Part shown: positions 35,389 through 44,750 of the stretch, in pieces
Numbering within the stretch: the first letter of the stretch is position 1
Layout of the letters: every line of letters begins with the position of its first letter
From: JBMYRH01 sp049602155
GTDB lineage: Bacteria; Myxococcota_A; UBA9042; PHBI01; JBMYRH01
Assembly (NCBI GenBank): GCA_049602155.1
Contig: JBMYRH010000017.1
Location: forward strand, 62,001 to 126,000
Length of the DNA: 64,000 nucleotides
Reading direction: 5' to 3'
The notes under the pieces: model-generated
The model's database searches: none
What the model saw: the letters and a program-made list of their open reading frames with translations, nothing else
What the model was told of the DNA's origin: nothing
Position numbers and translations under genes: made by a program

Positions 35389-36615
35389 TTAGAAATAGGC
35401 AGAGACCTGGAGGTAACCCAGGTGCCCCGAGAGGCCGAACTCGAGCCCCTCACCTGCCCCATGGTAGCCACCAACCGAGAGGTCCACGGACTGCAACACC
35501 TCCCACCCAAGACTCCAACTGATGAGCGCTGACGGATCCAAGAGGTTCATAAGGGCGCTGCCGCTCAAGGTGATCAGCTCATGGGGCCGATAGCTGAGAA
35601 AGGTCCCCGCGTAGAGCTGCCCCAAGAGGTAGCCTTCCCCCCGCGTAAGCGCGGGCTCTTGCGCCGCATGCGCTAGGTAGCCCATATCGCTCGTGTCGTC
35701 GGTGCCGAACCCGTTGAAGTGAAGCTCGACGCCGCCCATGAAGCTGTCAGAGTAAAACCAGTCCATCCCCACGGTGGCCCGCGGCAGCTCAAGCTCGCCT
35801 TTATCGAGATCAAAGCGCGCCATCACTTCGCCGCGCAACTTCACGGTGTCGACGTCCGCCGAGAGCCCCGCCGCGAGCGCGAGGTCCTCGTAGCTCTTCG
35901 CGGCGGCCACGAACACCTCGCCAAAGTTCAGGTAAAACTGGGCGCGCACACCGCCAGAGAGGTCCTCAACGCTGCCTCGGTCTGCGACGATGACATCCAA
36001 CTCCGCCCAATCCGTCACGGCCCACACCATGCGCAACGCATCGATCCCACGCTTCTGGCTCGTGTCCAGATCAAAGGGGCTGAAGGTCGTCCAAACATCA
36101 CTCACCCCGAAGAGGAGGCTGTTGCCCCAGGTCACCGCCTGACGACCAACGCTGATGTCCACGTCGCCGAGGTAGAACCTCAAGAGCGCACGGTCTATAT
36201 CGAACTCTAGGCGATGGTTCGGCTCGGAGATGAGCGTGGTCTGAAGGTCTAGGGTCCGACGTGGCACCACCGAGATGCCGGCCCCTGCGCCCATCTGTGC
36301 GCCATCGAAGACCGGCTCTGTCGCCATCGTCCATGCGTAGCGGCTGTGCACCTCGGCCGTGAACCAATCCGCGGCAGAGAGCTTAAACTCACTGCGCCCG
36401 ATGAGGGACTGCATGGCGACATGCCCATACTCCTGCCCTGAGGTCGCCATGAGCTCGCGCGCAGCCCCATCGATGTGCTGCCAGGAGAGGAAGTCCCGAA
36501 TGTAGCCACCGTAGTAGAGCTGAACGTCTTCATCTTCGTAGATGGTCGTCCGTGCCGAGACCGGTGAAGACAGGAGGAGGACGCACAACGCCACCCCCAT
36601 GCGGAGAAGCGTCAC
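35389..36615 (-). CDS. outer-membrane beta-barrel protein of the Lol-type ABC operon
   Basis: 408 residues from the GTG at 36615, which begins three bases after the ABC ATPase stop and so is probably translationally coupled; an ATG at 36600 would also keep the signal peptide (VALCVLLLSSPVSA). Amphipathic beta-strands rich in aromatic residues run through the mature protein, and the last residues (LGYLQVSAYF) form a classical outer-membrane signature ending in Phe. FYLGDVDISVGRQAVTWGNS resembles DUF1302-like or porin-like proteins. Last gene of the regulator-LolA-permease-ATPase operon. It may be the acceptor or export channel for what that ABC system moves; inferred from position. Confidence 0.8.
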   Translation of the reverse strand: MTLLRMGVALCVLLLSSPVSARTTIYEDEDVQLYYGGYIRDFLSWQHIDGAARELMATSGQEYGHVAMQSLIGRSEFKLSAADWFTAEVHSRYAWTMATEPVFDGAQMGAGAGISVVPRRTLDLQTTLISEPNHRLEFDIDRALLRFYLGDVDISVGRQAVTWGNSLLFGVSDVWTTFSPFDLDTSQKRGIDALRMVWAVTDWAELDVIVADRGSVEDLSGGVRAQFYLNFGEVFVAAAKSYEDLALAAGLSADVDTVKLRGEVMARFDLDKGELELPRATVGMDWFYSDSFMGGVELHFNGFGTDDTSDMGYLAHAAQEPALTRGEGYLLGQLYAGTFLSYRPHELITLSGSALMNLLDPSALISWSLGWEVLQSVDLSVGGYHGAGEGLEFGLSGHLGYLQVSAYF

Positions 36616-36618
36616 AGG

Positions 36619-37305
36619 CTACAGCCGTTCGTCGGAGACGACTAAGCCATCCCGCAGGGTCACCACTCGGCGCACGCGGCTGACGACCGCAGGGTCGTGG
36701 CTCGCGAAGACAAAGGTCACGCCATCGTGTTGGTTGAGCTCGACCATCAGGTCCAGCAGCGCCTCGCCGGTCTCGCTGTCGAGGTTGGCCGTCGGCTCAT
36801 CCGCGAGGACCAGGGAGGGCTTCGACGCCAGCGCGCGAGCCACTGCGACCCGCTGCTGCTGGCCCCCCGAGAGCTCATGCGGCTTTCTGTTGAACATGCC
36901 GCTCAGCCCGACGCGCTCGAGCAACGGCGTGACCACAGCTTTGCGCTCGGACACAGGGACGCCCTGCAGCATCAATGTGTACTCAGCGTTCTCGTAAGCG
37001 GTGAGGACGGGCAGCAGGTTGTAGGCTTGGAAGACGAAGCCAATATGCTTCAGGCGGAATTTCGCCGACGCCGCGCGGTCGAGCCCCGAGACCTCTTGAC
37101 CAGCGACCTGGATCGAGCCGCTCGTGGGCTTATCGAGGGTCCCTACGAGGTTCAGCAACGTCGACTTTCCAGAGCCCGAGGGGCCGACCAAAGCCGCGAA
37201 CTCGCCGGCCTCCACCGTCAGGTCAACGCCACGCAGCGCATGCACCTCAAGGGTGCCCTGCTGATAGACCTTCTTCAGGTCACTTCCCTGGATCACAGTG
37301 CTCAT
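36619..37305 (-). CDS. LolD/MacB-type ABC transporter ATP-binding protein
   Basis: 228 residues from the ATG at 37305, which overlaps the permease stop (ATGA). All ATPase motifs are present: Walker A GPSGSGKST, Q-loop FVFQAYNL, signature LSGGQQQRVAVARAL, Walker B LVLADEPT and switch His in FASHDP. The short length and EVHALRGVDLTVEAGEF opening are typical of the LolCDE/MacB/FtsE branch, whose machines push substrates from the inner membrane without forming a through-channel. It would power the two permeases encoded directly upstream. Confidence 0.95.
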   Translation of the reverse strand: MSTVIQGSDLKKVYQQGTLEVHALRGVDLTVEAGEFAALVGPSGSGKSTLLNLVGTLDKPTSGSIQVAGQEVSGLDRAASAKFRLKHIGFVFQAYNLLPVLTAYENAEYTLMLQGVPVSERKAVVTPLLERVGLSGMFNRKPHELSGGQQQRVAVARALASKPSLVLADEPTANLDSETGEALLDLMVELNQHDGVTFVFASHDPAVVSRVRRVVTLRDGLVVSDERL

Positions 37306-38555
37306 TCGTACGTCCTCATCGCAGTGGCAGGTTCCATTCGGGTGGCCTTGAGCGCTGGATACGTCGCCGCGAGGACGACCATCACGAGCACCACGACACA
37401 CGCTTGTGTCCATCGCGCGATGTTGAGGTGGGAGTAGAGGATGAAGTCCTCCATCACCACCCCTGCCATCTGGATCTCGCCCCCCACCATCTCTCCGTAG
37501 TTGATGCCGTAATGGGCGATGGTCAGGTGACCCGCGTAGCCGATGACCACTCCGAAGAAGACGGAGAGCAGCCCCAGCACGATCGACTCGATCAACACCA
37601 TCGTGGCGATGCGTCGCGGTGTCAGCCCGAGCGCAGCGAGGAGGCCGAGCTCGCGGACCCGCTCCAGGACCACCATCAGGAAGGTGTTTGTGATGCCAAA
37701 GCCCACGATAATGAAGAGCAGCAGACCGAACTTATCGCCGAAGTTCTTGTCCGCCTCGATCACCTTCACGAGCTCCGGGTTCGCTTCGTCCCAGCGCAGC
37801 ACCTCGAAGGGCTGACCCGCAGACCCGAGCGCGTCACGCACGGCGGCCTGGACGATCGGGAGCGACGCTGCGCTGGCGGTGACCACCCCGAGCTGCACCA
37901 CGCCCGTAGGGATCGCCAACTGCTCACGTACGAAGTCGAGGCTCGTATAGGCCGCCACGGCGTCACCCATCTCCGAGCCTGTGTCGAGGATCCCTGTCAG
38001 CTTGAAGGGCATGCGCACGGGCTCGCCATCGGGCCCGGTCACCGCGACCACGAGGCGGTCTCCGAGCTCGATCTTCAAGTCATCCACCACGCTCTTGCCG
38101 AGGATAAGCGGCCCTCGAAAGCGCAGCGCCTTGGTCGTCTCCTCCAAGAAGGTGCCCGCCACCAAGAACTTGGCGGGGTTATCAAAGGCCAGCGTCGAGG
38201 CGCGCTCGACCGCCAAGAGGCGCGTCCCAGCGTTGCCCCGCGCCGAGCTCACGAGGCCCTGCGCGACGATACGCGGGATCACGTGCTCGACACCGGGCAC
38301 AGCCTTGATCGCGGTGACCGCCGCGGCGCTGTCCGTGATGACCTTGTCGGTCTGGAGCGTCTCCCAGTAGCCATCAGCGTGGACCAAGAGGGCCCCGCCG
38401 ACCGACTTAAGCGCCGAGCTGCGCATGTTCTCATAGGAGCTCTCCGCGATGCCGTAGCTCATGAGCTGGATCCCAAGGGTGAACGCAATCGCGGTCCCGG
38501 TGATGACGGTCCGTGAGCGGTTGCGCCACAGGTTACGCCAGGCAAGACGCCACAT
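37302..38555 (-). CDS. FtsX/MacB-type ABC permease 2
   Basis: 417 residues from the ATG at 38555, with GGAGGAG upstream and a one-base gap after the previous stop. Plan of the FtsX/MacB/LolC family: a first membrane helix right after the basic start (WRLAWRNLWRNRSRTVITGT), a large periplasmic domain (about 45-270), then three membrane helices (LLLFIIVGFGITNTFLMVV; TMVLIESIVLGLLSVFFGVV; CVVVLVMVVLAATYPALKA). It pairs with the similar permease upstream to form a heterodimer. Substrates of such systems are lipoproteins or other envelope molecules; the LolA-like gene in the operon favours lipoprotein or lipid handling. Confidence 0.92.
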   Translation of the reverse strand: MWRLAWRNLWRNRSRTVITGTAIAFTLGIQLMSYGIAESSYENMRSSALKSVGGALLVHADGYWETLQTDKVITDSAAAVTAIKAVPGVEHVIPRIVAQGLVSSARGNAGTRLLAVERASTLAFDNPAKFLVAGTFLEETTKALRFRGPLILGKSVVDDLKIELGDRLVVAVTGPDGEPVRMPFKLTGILDTGSEMGDAVAAYTSLDFVREQLAIPTGVVQLGVVTASAASLPIVQAAVRDALGSAGQPFEVLRWDEANPELVKVIEADKNFGDKFGLLLFIIVGFGITNTFLMVVLERVRELGLLAALGLTPRRIATMVLIESIVLGLLSVFFGVVIGYAGHLTIAHYGINYGEMVGGEIQMAGVVMEDFILYSHLNIARWTQACVVVLVMVVLAATYPALKATRMEPATAMRTYE

Positions 38556-38556
38556 C

Positions 38557-39810
38557 TCAGCTCCTCCCTGCGATGGCGCTCGGCGCATCGGTCCGAGAGC
38601 TCGTGAACGCCGGCCAGAGGCCACAGACGAACCCGACGAGCATCATGATGCCGGTCGGGAAGAGGACGTCGACGAGCTTCAGGTCGAAGTAGAAGGTCCC
38701 AAGGGCGACGCCCATGTAGTTCATCTCCTCGCCGCCAGCGCCACCCTGCATCGCGACGAAGTCGAGGCCGTTGACCTGGTTGTTGTAGACGGCCAAGACC
38801 CCGAGCAACATCCCGAAGATGCCCCCTATCGCAGAGAGGACGACCGCCTCGGTCATGACCTGGCGAGCGAGCCGCATCGGCGTCGTACCGATCGCGATTA
38901 AGACCCCAAACTCTCGACGCCGCTCAAGCGCGCTCATCCGCTGCGTGTTGAGGACCCCCAGCGCGGCGATGAGGAAGATGATGAAGTAGATGATGCCCAT
39001 CGAGCCCTTGCTCACCTCGATCGTGGCGTCGAGGGAGGGCACAACCTGACGCCAGGTTCGGGTGACGACACCTGAGCCGGTGGCGCCCCTGACCGCGGTC
39101 GCGAGCGCCTCTAGTTCCGTCCCTCTCGTGCCCTTCACGACGACCAGGTGGACACGCCCATCGAGCGCCGCGAGCTCTTGGCAGCGCTCGATATGCATCC
39201 ACACCCCCATCCGATCGAGGGTGCTGGTCCCCGTGGACGCGATGCCCTTGACGACCAGCTTGTCATTGCCCAGCGAGCCATCCGCCCCGTTGGTAAAGAG
39301 CGCGAGCGTGTCACCCGTCTTCACCTTGAGCTGCTTGGCGAGCATCTTCCCGAGGACCACCTCGGCAGGCTCGGGCCACACCTGCGTGGTCTCGCTCAAC
39401 CAGCTGCCCTCTGTCAGGGCTGAAGAGAGCTTCGAGACGCCCGCTTCATCCGACGGAAAGACCCCCAAGATTCGGGCCACCTGAGAGTTCTTCTCATCAC
39501 CGATGAGGCCAAAAGCTTGCAGGCGCGCAGAGACCGCCTCGACCTCTGGCAAGGCACGCACGGCGTCCACGTTGGCGTCCTTGAGTGACATCGCGTTAAA
39601 GAGGTTGCTCTCTTCGACGTACGCCTCACTGGTCATCTGGACGTCGCCGATCTCGCTACCCGTCATGCTGTCGACCATCTCGTCCAGCATGGCGTTCATC
39701 ATGTGCGCAAACCAGATACAGATGGCGACCGAGACGGCGATCCCAGCTGTCGTGAGGCCGCTCCTCCAGCGGTTCCTCAGGACGTTTCTCGTAGCGAGGC
39801 TGAGGCTCAT
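38557..39810 (-). CDS. FtsX/MacB-type ABC permease 1
   Basis: 417 residues, the same length and topology as its neighbour: N-terminal helix after LATRNVLRNRWRSGLTTAG, a periplasmic domain, then three C-terminal helices (IYFIIFLIAALGVLNTQRM and following). The ATG overlaps the stop of the LolA-like gene (ATGA). It forms the presumed heterodimeric core with the permease at 37302. Confidence 0.92.
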   Translation of the reverse strand: MSLSLATRNVLRNRWRSGLTTAGIAVSVAICIWFAHMMNAMLDEMVDSMTGSEIGDVQMTSEAYVEESNLFNAMSLKDANVDAVRALPEVEAVSARLQAFGLIGDEKNSQVARILGVFPSDEAGVSKLSSALTEGSWLSETTQVWPEPAEVVLGKMLAKQLKVKTGDTLALFTNGADGSLGNDKLVVKGIASTGTSTLDRMGVWMHIERCQELAALDGRVHLVVVKGTRGTELEALATAVRGATGSGVVTRTWRQVVPSLDATIEVSKGSMGIIYFIIFLIAALGVLNTQRMSALERRREFGVLIAIGTTPMRLARQVMTEAVVLSAIGGIFGMLLGVLAVYNNQVNGLDFVAMQGGAGGEEMNYMGVALGTFYFDLKLVDVLFPTGIMMLVGFVCGLWPAFTSSRTDAPSAIAGRS

Positions 39811-40580
39811 CGCTGCTGCGCCTTCTTCCTCAAGCCGCGCGGTGTAAAGAGGGACGTGCTGACCTTCGCGTCGAACTCAAGCGACGTGTACGTGACACGC
39901 GTCTTCTCGCCGGGCTTGTCTGTCGGCACGACCTCCATGACGGCGGGGACTTGCCGCCCCCCGAAGGTCTTCACGTCCTTGAAGTAATCGGTCCGGACGA
40001 TCTCGGCCTCATCCCAATAGACCGAGCGACGTGGAATCCAGCCCTCAGCTGTGACGTAAAACTCCACCTTCGTGTGGACCACCGCGGCGTGCTCTTTAGG
40101 GATCATCGTGAGGCGCAACATCCGCTCGCCCTCCTCTGTCACCCACGCGCACGTCGTGTCGTACTCCGTCTCATACCGGTTCGCCTTCACCAAGTCGTCG
40201 TTCGTGAAGTGACTCCCCATCCAGCCTTCGCTGAGGAGCCCCGGGGGGACCCGCATCAACCGGTCCGCCCGGGGCGCAAAGTTCCAAAGCCCGTCGGTCG
40301 TCTTGAGCGTCGCCGTCCCGGACTCCCTTGCTGGCTTCCGGATGACGGCGAGCATCATATCCTTGCCGAGTGACCAGGACTCAAGCTCCAACGTACGGCT
40401 GAAGTGCTTGGTCGTGATCTCCATCGTCATCGTCGCGTGACTGGATTTGGCTTGATAGAGCGCGTCGAGGTGCTCGGTAACCGCCTTCACCTCAGGCAGC
40501 GCCGGGGCCTCCGCCCACGCCGCTGGGGCGACCAGCACAGCCAACAGCGCTGCGACAACACTCGCATTGACTCGATTCAT
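39807..40580 (-). CDS. LolA-like outer-membrane lipoprotein-sorting protein
   Basis: 257 residues from the ATG at 40580 (AGGAGGAG upstream, ATGA overlap with the regulator stop). Sec signal peptide ending in PAAWAEA. The mature part resembles the LolA/LppX-type half-barrel family (YQAKSSHATMTMEITTK, SLGKDMMLAVIRKPARESG, GLWNFAPRADRLMRVPP), the version often called outer membrane lipoprotein-sorting protein and found next to MacB-like permeases. It would act in the periplasm as carrier between the ABC complex and the outer membrane. Confidence 0.88.
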   Translation of the reverse strand: MNRVNASVVAALLAVLVAPAAWAEAPALPEVKAVTEHLDALYQAKSSHATMTMEITTKHFSRTLELESWSLGKDMMLAVIRKPARESGTATLKTTDGLWNFAPRADRLMRVPPGLLSEGWMGSHFTNDDLVKANRYETEYDTTCAWVTEEGERMLRLTMIPKEHAAVVHTKVEFYVTAEGWIPRRSVYWDEAEIVRTDYFKDVKTFGGRQVPAVMEVVPTDKPGEKTRVTYTSLEFDAKVSTSLFTPRGLRKKAQQR

Positions 40581-41065
40581 CTCTCCTCCTTCTGGTTCGT
40601 CCACCAGGTATCGAAACGCTCCAGGAAGGCCGGGTACTCCTCATCGATAAAGCGCAAGAACCCCGACAGCTCATCAAGGCGGGCGCGGTGCGCTTCGGAC
40701 TGAGATGCCATCATGTCGAGCCCGCGCAGGGACCACTCATGCATCAGCTTGATGCGCATGGCGTCGCGGCGCATCAAGTTCTTCCAAGCACCTGGACCGA
40801 TGCGGAAGTAGGCCGCGCGCTCACCTGGGCGGGTGAGCTTCTCGATGACGCCCATAAGCAGCAAACTCCGAGTCCCGGTGCTGATGCTGCCTTTGCTCGC
40901 GCGCAGGACCTCGCACAGCTGCGCTGCAGTCTGCTCAGCAGGATCGCAGCACAGCAACCAGCCGACGATCCTCCCGAGCATCCTCGGAGCGCCCCATTCT
41001 TCGAAGAGGACACCCGACTCCTCTACGAAGTGACTTAGCCTGGGGTTCTCGAGCAAGGGCGTCAT
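40577..41065 (-). CDS. GbsR/MarR-type transcriptional regulator
   Basis: 162 residues from the ATG at 41065; the longer frame upstream would pass through the promoter. A winged helix-turn-helix of the GbsR type is visible: LGRIVGWLLCCDPAEQTAAQL, then LRASKGSISTGTRSLLLMGVI, a wing with RPGERAAYFRI and a helical dimerisation tail (about 110-162). It is the first gene of the operon and ends in an ATGA overlap with the LolA-like gene. The palindrome and triple repeat just upstream are likely its operators, giving autoregulation of the whole transport operon. Confidence 0.88.
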   Translation of the reverse strand: MTPLLENPRLSHFVEESGVLFEEWGAPRMLGRIVGWLLCCDPAEQTAAQLCEVLRASKGSISTGTRSLLLMGVIEKLTRPGERAAYFRIGPGAWKNLMRRDAMRIKLMHEWSLRGLDMMASQSEAHRARLDELSGFLRFIDEEYPAFLERFDTWWTNQKEER

Positions 41066-41090
41066 GCCAGGCTCCCTGAAAGTTCGCAGA

Positions 41091-41119
41091 ACACTATTCC
41101 AGGACGAGATTTCAGTCAA
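41091..41119 (-). promoter_or_regulatory. sigma70-type promoter of the regulator-LolA-ABC operon
   Basis: On the minus strand TTGACT (41119-41114), a 17-base spacer and TAGTGT (41096-41091). The start would be near 41084, leaving a 20-base leader to the ATG at 41065. The palindrome at 41111-41126 covers the -35. Confidence 0.6.
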
Positions 41120-41147
41120 CACTGAACTCACTGAACTATCTGAACAA
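41111..41147. promoter_or_regulatory. operator-like palindrome and triple direct repeat
   Basis: TTCAGT-CAAC-ACTGAA (41111-41126) is a perfect inverted repeat over the -35. It continues into three 9-base direct repeats (ACTGAACTC, ACTGAACTA, TCTGAACAA; 41121-41147). The shared core CTGAAC suggests several regulator dimers binding in a row. Confidence 0.6.
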
Positions 41148-41381
41148 ACGTACATCGTGGTCAACACGATCCGCGCCAGTCGAGCTCGACCGCTGGTGAG
41201 CGCCCCCAGAGCTCTGTGGGTGGATGCCCAAGCGCCCTGGAAGAGCTTCTCTGGCGCCAGGTCGGACAGCCTTTATGCCGCACCGAGGACGCTCAGGGGG
41301 CTCCTGGGAGCTGCGCCAGTCGGTCATGCTCTCGCCGCTGGTGCGCTCACTCCGACGCTGAGCACTGCGACAGCCCGCTTC

Positions 41382-44300
41382 TCAGAACGTGTCCATGAAC
41401 CGGGTGTAGAGGTTCGTGGCGAGCATCCCTTCTGCTTGCTCCGCGCTGATATATCCGCGCCCCAGCAAACGCTGCTTAATGACCTCGGCGCGCTTGGCGA
41501 AGAAGCTCGTCAGCATGCGCTTTTTGAAGATCCAATAGCCCGTCCAAGGGAAGGGCTTGATGTTCATGATGAACGCGGACTCCACAGGAGACAGCCGAGA
41601 GGGGACAGTGTTGAAGTAACGCCTCGCGGCGTTTCGAATGCCGTAAATACGGGGCCCGTACTCGATGCAGTTCACATAGAGCGCCAAGATCCTCCGCTTA
41701 CTGACATGCCGCTCAACCTGCCAGACCAACACCGCCTCGACGAGCTTCCGCGCGAGGGTCTTGTGCCGCGTCAGGAAGAGGTTCTTCACCAGCTGTTGGG
41801 TAATTGTACTCCCGCCGTACGCGTAGCGACGGGTCCGAAGATTGAGCCGCAGAGCACGCCCAATAAAGGTCTTAGAGAACCCTTCATGGCTGAAGAAGTT
41901 GAAGTCCTCTGTCGCCATCGCAGCGCCCCACACATGCGCAGGCATGCTCGAGAGTGACACCCAGTTCCCCGTCCCCGGTCCGACCCGAATCGCCTTGTTC
42001 AAGCGATGATCGTAAACGTGAAAGACCGAAGATGATGCGTTCAGGTCGGCGACGTCGATGCCCTCCCCCAAGGTCTCGGCCACGCACCCTTCAAAATCAG
42101 CACCTATCGCGACCTTCAGCCCCTCCACCGCGTGTAGCGGATAGTCGACGGAGACCGAGAGCCCCGCCTCGCCCCGAAATCGGGCGCCTTGAAGGCCATA
42201 GAGCATCGCTGGCGGGATGCTCTTGTGAAGCGCTCCACAGTCTTGCATCGGGAGCTCAGCGGCGAGCGCCAACCGCCCTCGCTTGCGATCCCGTTCAAGC
42301 GTCACCCCTGCGCTCAGGTTCAGGCGCCCCCCTCGGGTCGCCACCAGCTCCAACCCATCGAGCTCCCAGCTGAGGTTTGCGTCACCTTGACGACGCACGA
42401 TGGCGCCTCGCAGCTCAAGCGGCGCCACCTCGATCCGCTCGAGCGCGATGCGCTCGTGAGCGAGGTAGAGCCATGGTGTCCGCCCGTCAAAGGAGAAGCG
42501 CAGCGCGTCTCCATCACGATAGGTGAGGCTCACGTGCCCCTCGAACAACCCCGGCCCTCCCCAGAGGCCACGATACGACGCGGGCATGGACGTCGTCCGA
42601 ACGCTCTCGGGGAGATGAAGCACCTCAGGCACGACGAGTCGCGCGTCGCTCGAGGCTGTGACCAGACCATCCACCACGCGCGCTTCAAGGCGCTCGACCC
42701 GCCCGGCGAGCTCCGGCAGCTCCCCCAGGGTCAGCGTGTAGCGCGCGTCGGCTAAAGATAGCTCTGCGCGCTCCGAGTCACTCCACTGCGCGACCTGAGC
42801 CTGCAGTGTTGGCCACCGAGCCAATCCTTCCTCAACCAAACCGTCCAAGGTCTGAACGAGGGTCCGAATGAGGCGACCTGTCTCCTCCTCCTTCGATGGA
42901 CGCTTCCCCCGCCTCTGCTTTGTGGGCCGAAGGCTGAAGGCCGACAACGCGCTCGCGGCATCAAAGGCCTGTGGCGCGACCGCCAACAGCGCGCCTTGAT
43001 GGTCCTTAGCCAACCCCTCGAACGCCAAGCGTACGTCTGCGTGACCGCCATCCAGGTGGACGTCATACGGCGCTAAAGCCCCCGCCTCCCAGGACGCTTT
43101 CACGTTGCGCCACGCTGTATTCAGGCTCTCTGTACCTCGTCGCACTTCGAGAGCACCGTCGCGCACCGACACGCACTCAGCACCACACGCCGCGACCTCG
43201 CCGGCCTCCATCGCGAGCGCAGACCATCGCTCTGGGTGCGCAGGCATCGTCACCCGCGCCCCCTTGACGCGCGAAGGACACCAACGCTCTGTCACGCAAG
43301 GGTAGAGGCCTGGTCCCTCAAACGAGATCCGCTCAGCGCTGGCTAAGTGACCGCCTCGCTTCGACAGGTCCGCGGTGGCACTCACGCCTTCGATGACTAG
43401 CCCCTCTAACGTCTCTGTGAGAGAGCCACGTCGTGGGACGCTCAGCCGCGCGATATGGGCGCCATATCTCCTCCCTGAAGCGTCTTGGGTTCGGGCCTCT
43501 AGCCCCTCCACGCTCAAGACCCCATCGACAATCGTGAGACCGGTGAGGCTCCCTTCAAGCGGCGCGACCCCCTCTGGCCAAGGGAGGCGCTTGTCGAGCC
43601 CAAGCTCCGCGACGTTAAGCTGCCCTTCGTGACGCCCGGTCAGGGTCAAGGTGTGTGATGTGAGCCAATCGGTGAAGCCAGCGCTCAGCGTCAGCGTTCG
43701 CTCCTGTCTATCCCGTAATGCGAGCCGTCCGGTCCCCTGTGAGGTCACCCTCAGTTCCCCGTCGACGCCTGACCATCCGGGCCACGCGAGCCCAGCCCCA
43801 TCCCAGCTCACCGAAGCATCTGCGATCGACACCAGGCAATCCCTAGGGCACCAGCGCGCCAAAGCACCCCGCAGTCTGTCGTGCAGCGCTGCCCCTGAGA
43901 GCTCAGGAAACGAAGCGCTGCCCTCTTGTCCTTCGGCGACCTGAGATAACGCGACCCGTGGACCATGAAGCTGTGTCGATTGAGTGAGCCACGCGCCGCC
44001 GAGCAGACTCGCCACCAGATCGACAGAGACCACAAGTTCATCTGCGCCGACATGCGCCGCGATGCCGCGCTTAACGATGGGCTCTCGCGTCGCGAGCTGC
44101 TCAACCATGACGCGTGACTCAAGCCCGAGGTCGACAGTCACATGGCCGGTGAGCCCTGCCGCTACGAGGCGACCCTCCAGCCGCTCTGCGAGCATCGACG
44201 CGCCAACGCTCAGTCCGCCCCACCCCAACAGGGCCAAGGCTGCGAGCATGAACGCCGACTGGACCAGGCGTCGCGGTTTGGCGGGGCCGGAGGGCGAGGT

Positions 44301-44750
44301 CACAGGCGCCGGCGGCTGTTTGATGACGGAGAGCCGCGTCAGTGGTCGTGTCGTCACGGACTCGGGGGGACGCGGCGGGCGACGCTCGGGGATCGATGCG
44401 TCCACCGACACCACCGGGGATAAGAGCGGAGGAGTGGGCGGCTCTGGTAGCGCCCGAAGCTCGGCGCCGCCACACCTATCGAGGGCGCTCCCTACCTCCT
44501 GGTTGGGAGGTGCGCTCGCAGGTGCACTTAGAGTGCTGGGTTTCGGCTCGGTCTCCCTCTGCTGGGACCGCTCCACGCTCGTTAATTCAAGCGCCTGCAC
44601 CTCGGCCTCAATCGGCTCTAACCGAGCCATCACGAGGTTGAGACGTTCCCGAATTCTCTGCAACTCAAGCGTGACAGACGCCTCGGTCTGAGACCGGGCG
44701 TGGAACGATGAGATGCCGTCGCATCCCTCTAAGGAGTCGTCATCAGCCAT
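41382..44750 (-). CDS. GT51 peptidoglycan glycosyltransferase with very large N-terminal region
   Basis: 1122 residues if started at the ATG at 44750 (MADDDSLEG); ATGs at 44765 and 44774 are possible and none has a clear ribosome site. About 150 cytoplasmic, Pro-rich residues precede one membrane helix (FMLAALALLGWGGLSVGASML). Some 700 periplasmic residues follow, beta-rich and reminiscent of AsmA-like proteins. The last 200 residues are a GT51 transglycosylase: EDFNFFSHEGF with the catalytic Glu near 946, GGSTITQQLVKNLFL, VEAVLVWQVERHVSKRRIL, and YVNCIEYGPRIYGI. No transpeptidase domain follows, so it polymerises glycan strands only, like MtgA, but with a unique N-terminal extension that may sense or bind envelope lipids. 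Confidence 0.85.
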   Translation of the reverse strand: MADDDSLEGCDGISSFHARSQTEASVTLELQRIRERLNLVMARLEPIEAEVQALELTSVERSQQRETEPKPSTLSAPASAPPNQEVGSALDRCGGAELRALPEPPTPPLLSPVVSVDASIPERRPPRPPESVTTRPLTRLSVIKQPPAPVTSPSGPAKPRRLVQSAFMLAALALLGWGGLSVGASMLAERLEGRLVAAGLTGHVTVDLGLESRVMVEQLATREPIVKRGIAAHVGADELVVSVDLVASLLGGAWLTQSTQLHGPRVALSQVAEGQEGSASFPELSGAALHDRLRGALARWCPRDCLVSIADASVSWDGAGLAWPGWSGVDGELRVTSQGTGRLALRDRQERTLTLSAGFTDWLTSHTLTLTGRHEGQLNVAELGLDKRLPWPEGVAPLEGSLTGLTIVDGVLSVEGLEARTQDASGRRYGAHIARLSVPRRGSLTETLEGLVIEGVSATADLSKRGGHLASAERISFEGPGLYPCVTERWCPSRVKGARVTMPAHPERWSALAMEAGEVAACGAECVSVRDGALEVRRGTESLNTAWRNVKASWEAGALAPYDVHLDGGHADVRLAFEGLAKDHQGALLAVAPQAFDAASALSAFSLRPTKQRRGKRPSKEEETGRLIRTLVQTLDGLVEEGLARWPTLQAQVAQWSDSERAELSLADARYTLTLGELPELAGRVERLEARVVDGLVTASSDARLVVPEVLHLPESVRTTSMPASYRGLWGGPGLFEGHVSLTYRDGDALRFSFDGRTPWLYLAHERIALERIEVAPLELRGAIVRRQGDANLSWELDGLELVATRGGRLNLSAGVTLERDRKRGRLALAAELPMQDCGALHKSIPPAMLYGLQGARFRGEAGLSVSVDYPLHAVEGLKVAIGADFEGCVAETLGEGIDVADLNASSSVFHVYDHRLNKAIRVGPGTGNWVSLSSMPAHVWGAAMATEDFNFFSHEGFSKTFIGRALRLNLRTRRYAYGGSTITQQLVKNLFLTRHKTLARKLVEAVLVWQVERHVSKRRILALYVNCIEYGPRIYGIRNAARRYFNTVPSRLSPVESAFIMNIKPFPWTGYWIFKKRMLTSFFAKRAEVIKQRLLGRGYISAEQAEGMLATNLYTRFMDTF

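Larger units (their letters stand above)
41066..41381. other. 316-base intergenic stretch with the ABC operon promoter
   Basis: Upstream of the regulator gene and downstream of the GT51 gene, both on the minus strand. The first 85 bases hold a promoter and repeat operators described separately. From 41150 to 41381 I see nothing beyond scattered short repeats, and no terminator for the GT51 gene. Confidence 0.5.

Noticed and set aside
37404..38516. 370-codon open frame on the plus strand
   Set aside because: Antisense to a well supported ABC permease; His/Asp/Arg-rich shadow sequence.
41064..41957. 297-codon plus-strand frame over the ABC operon promoter and GT51 3' end
   Set aside because: Covers promoter and operators of the minus operon and is antisense to the conserved GT51 domain; no domain seen.
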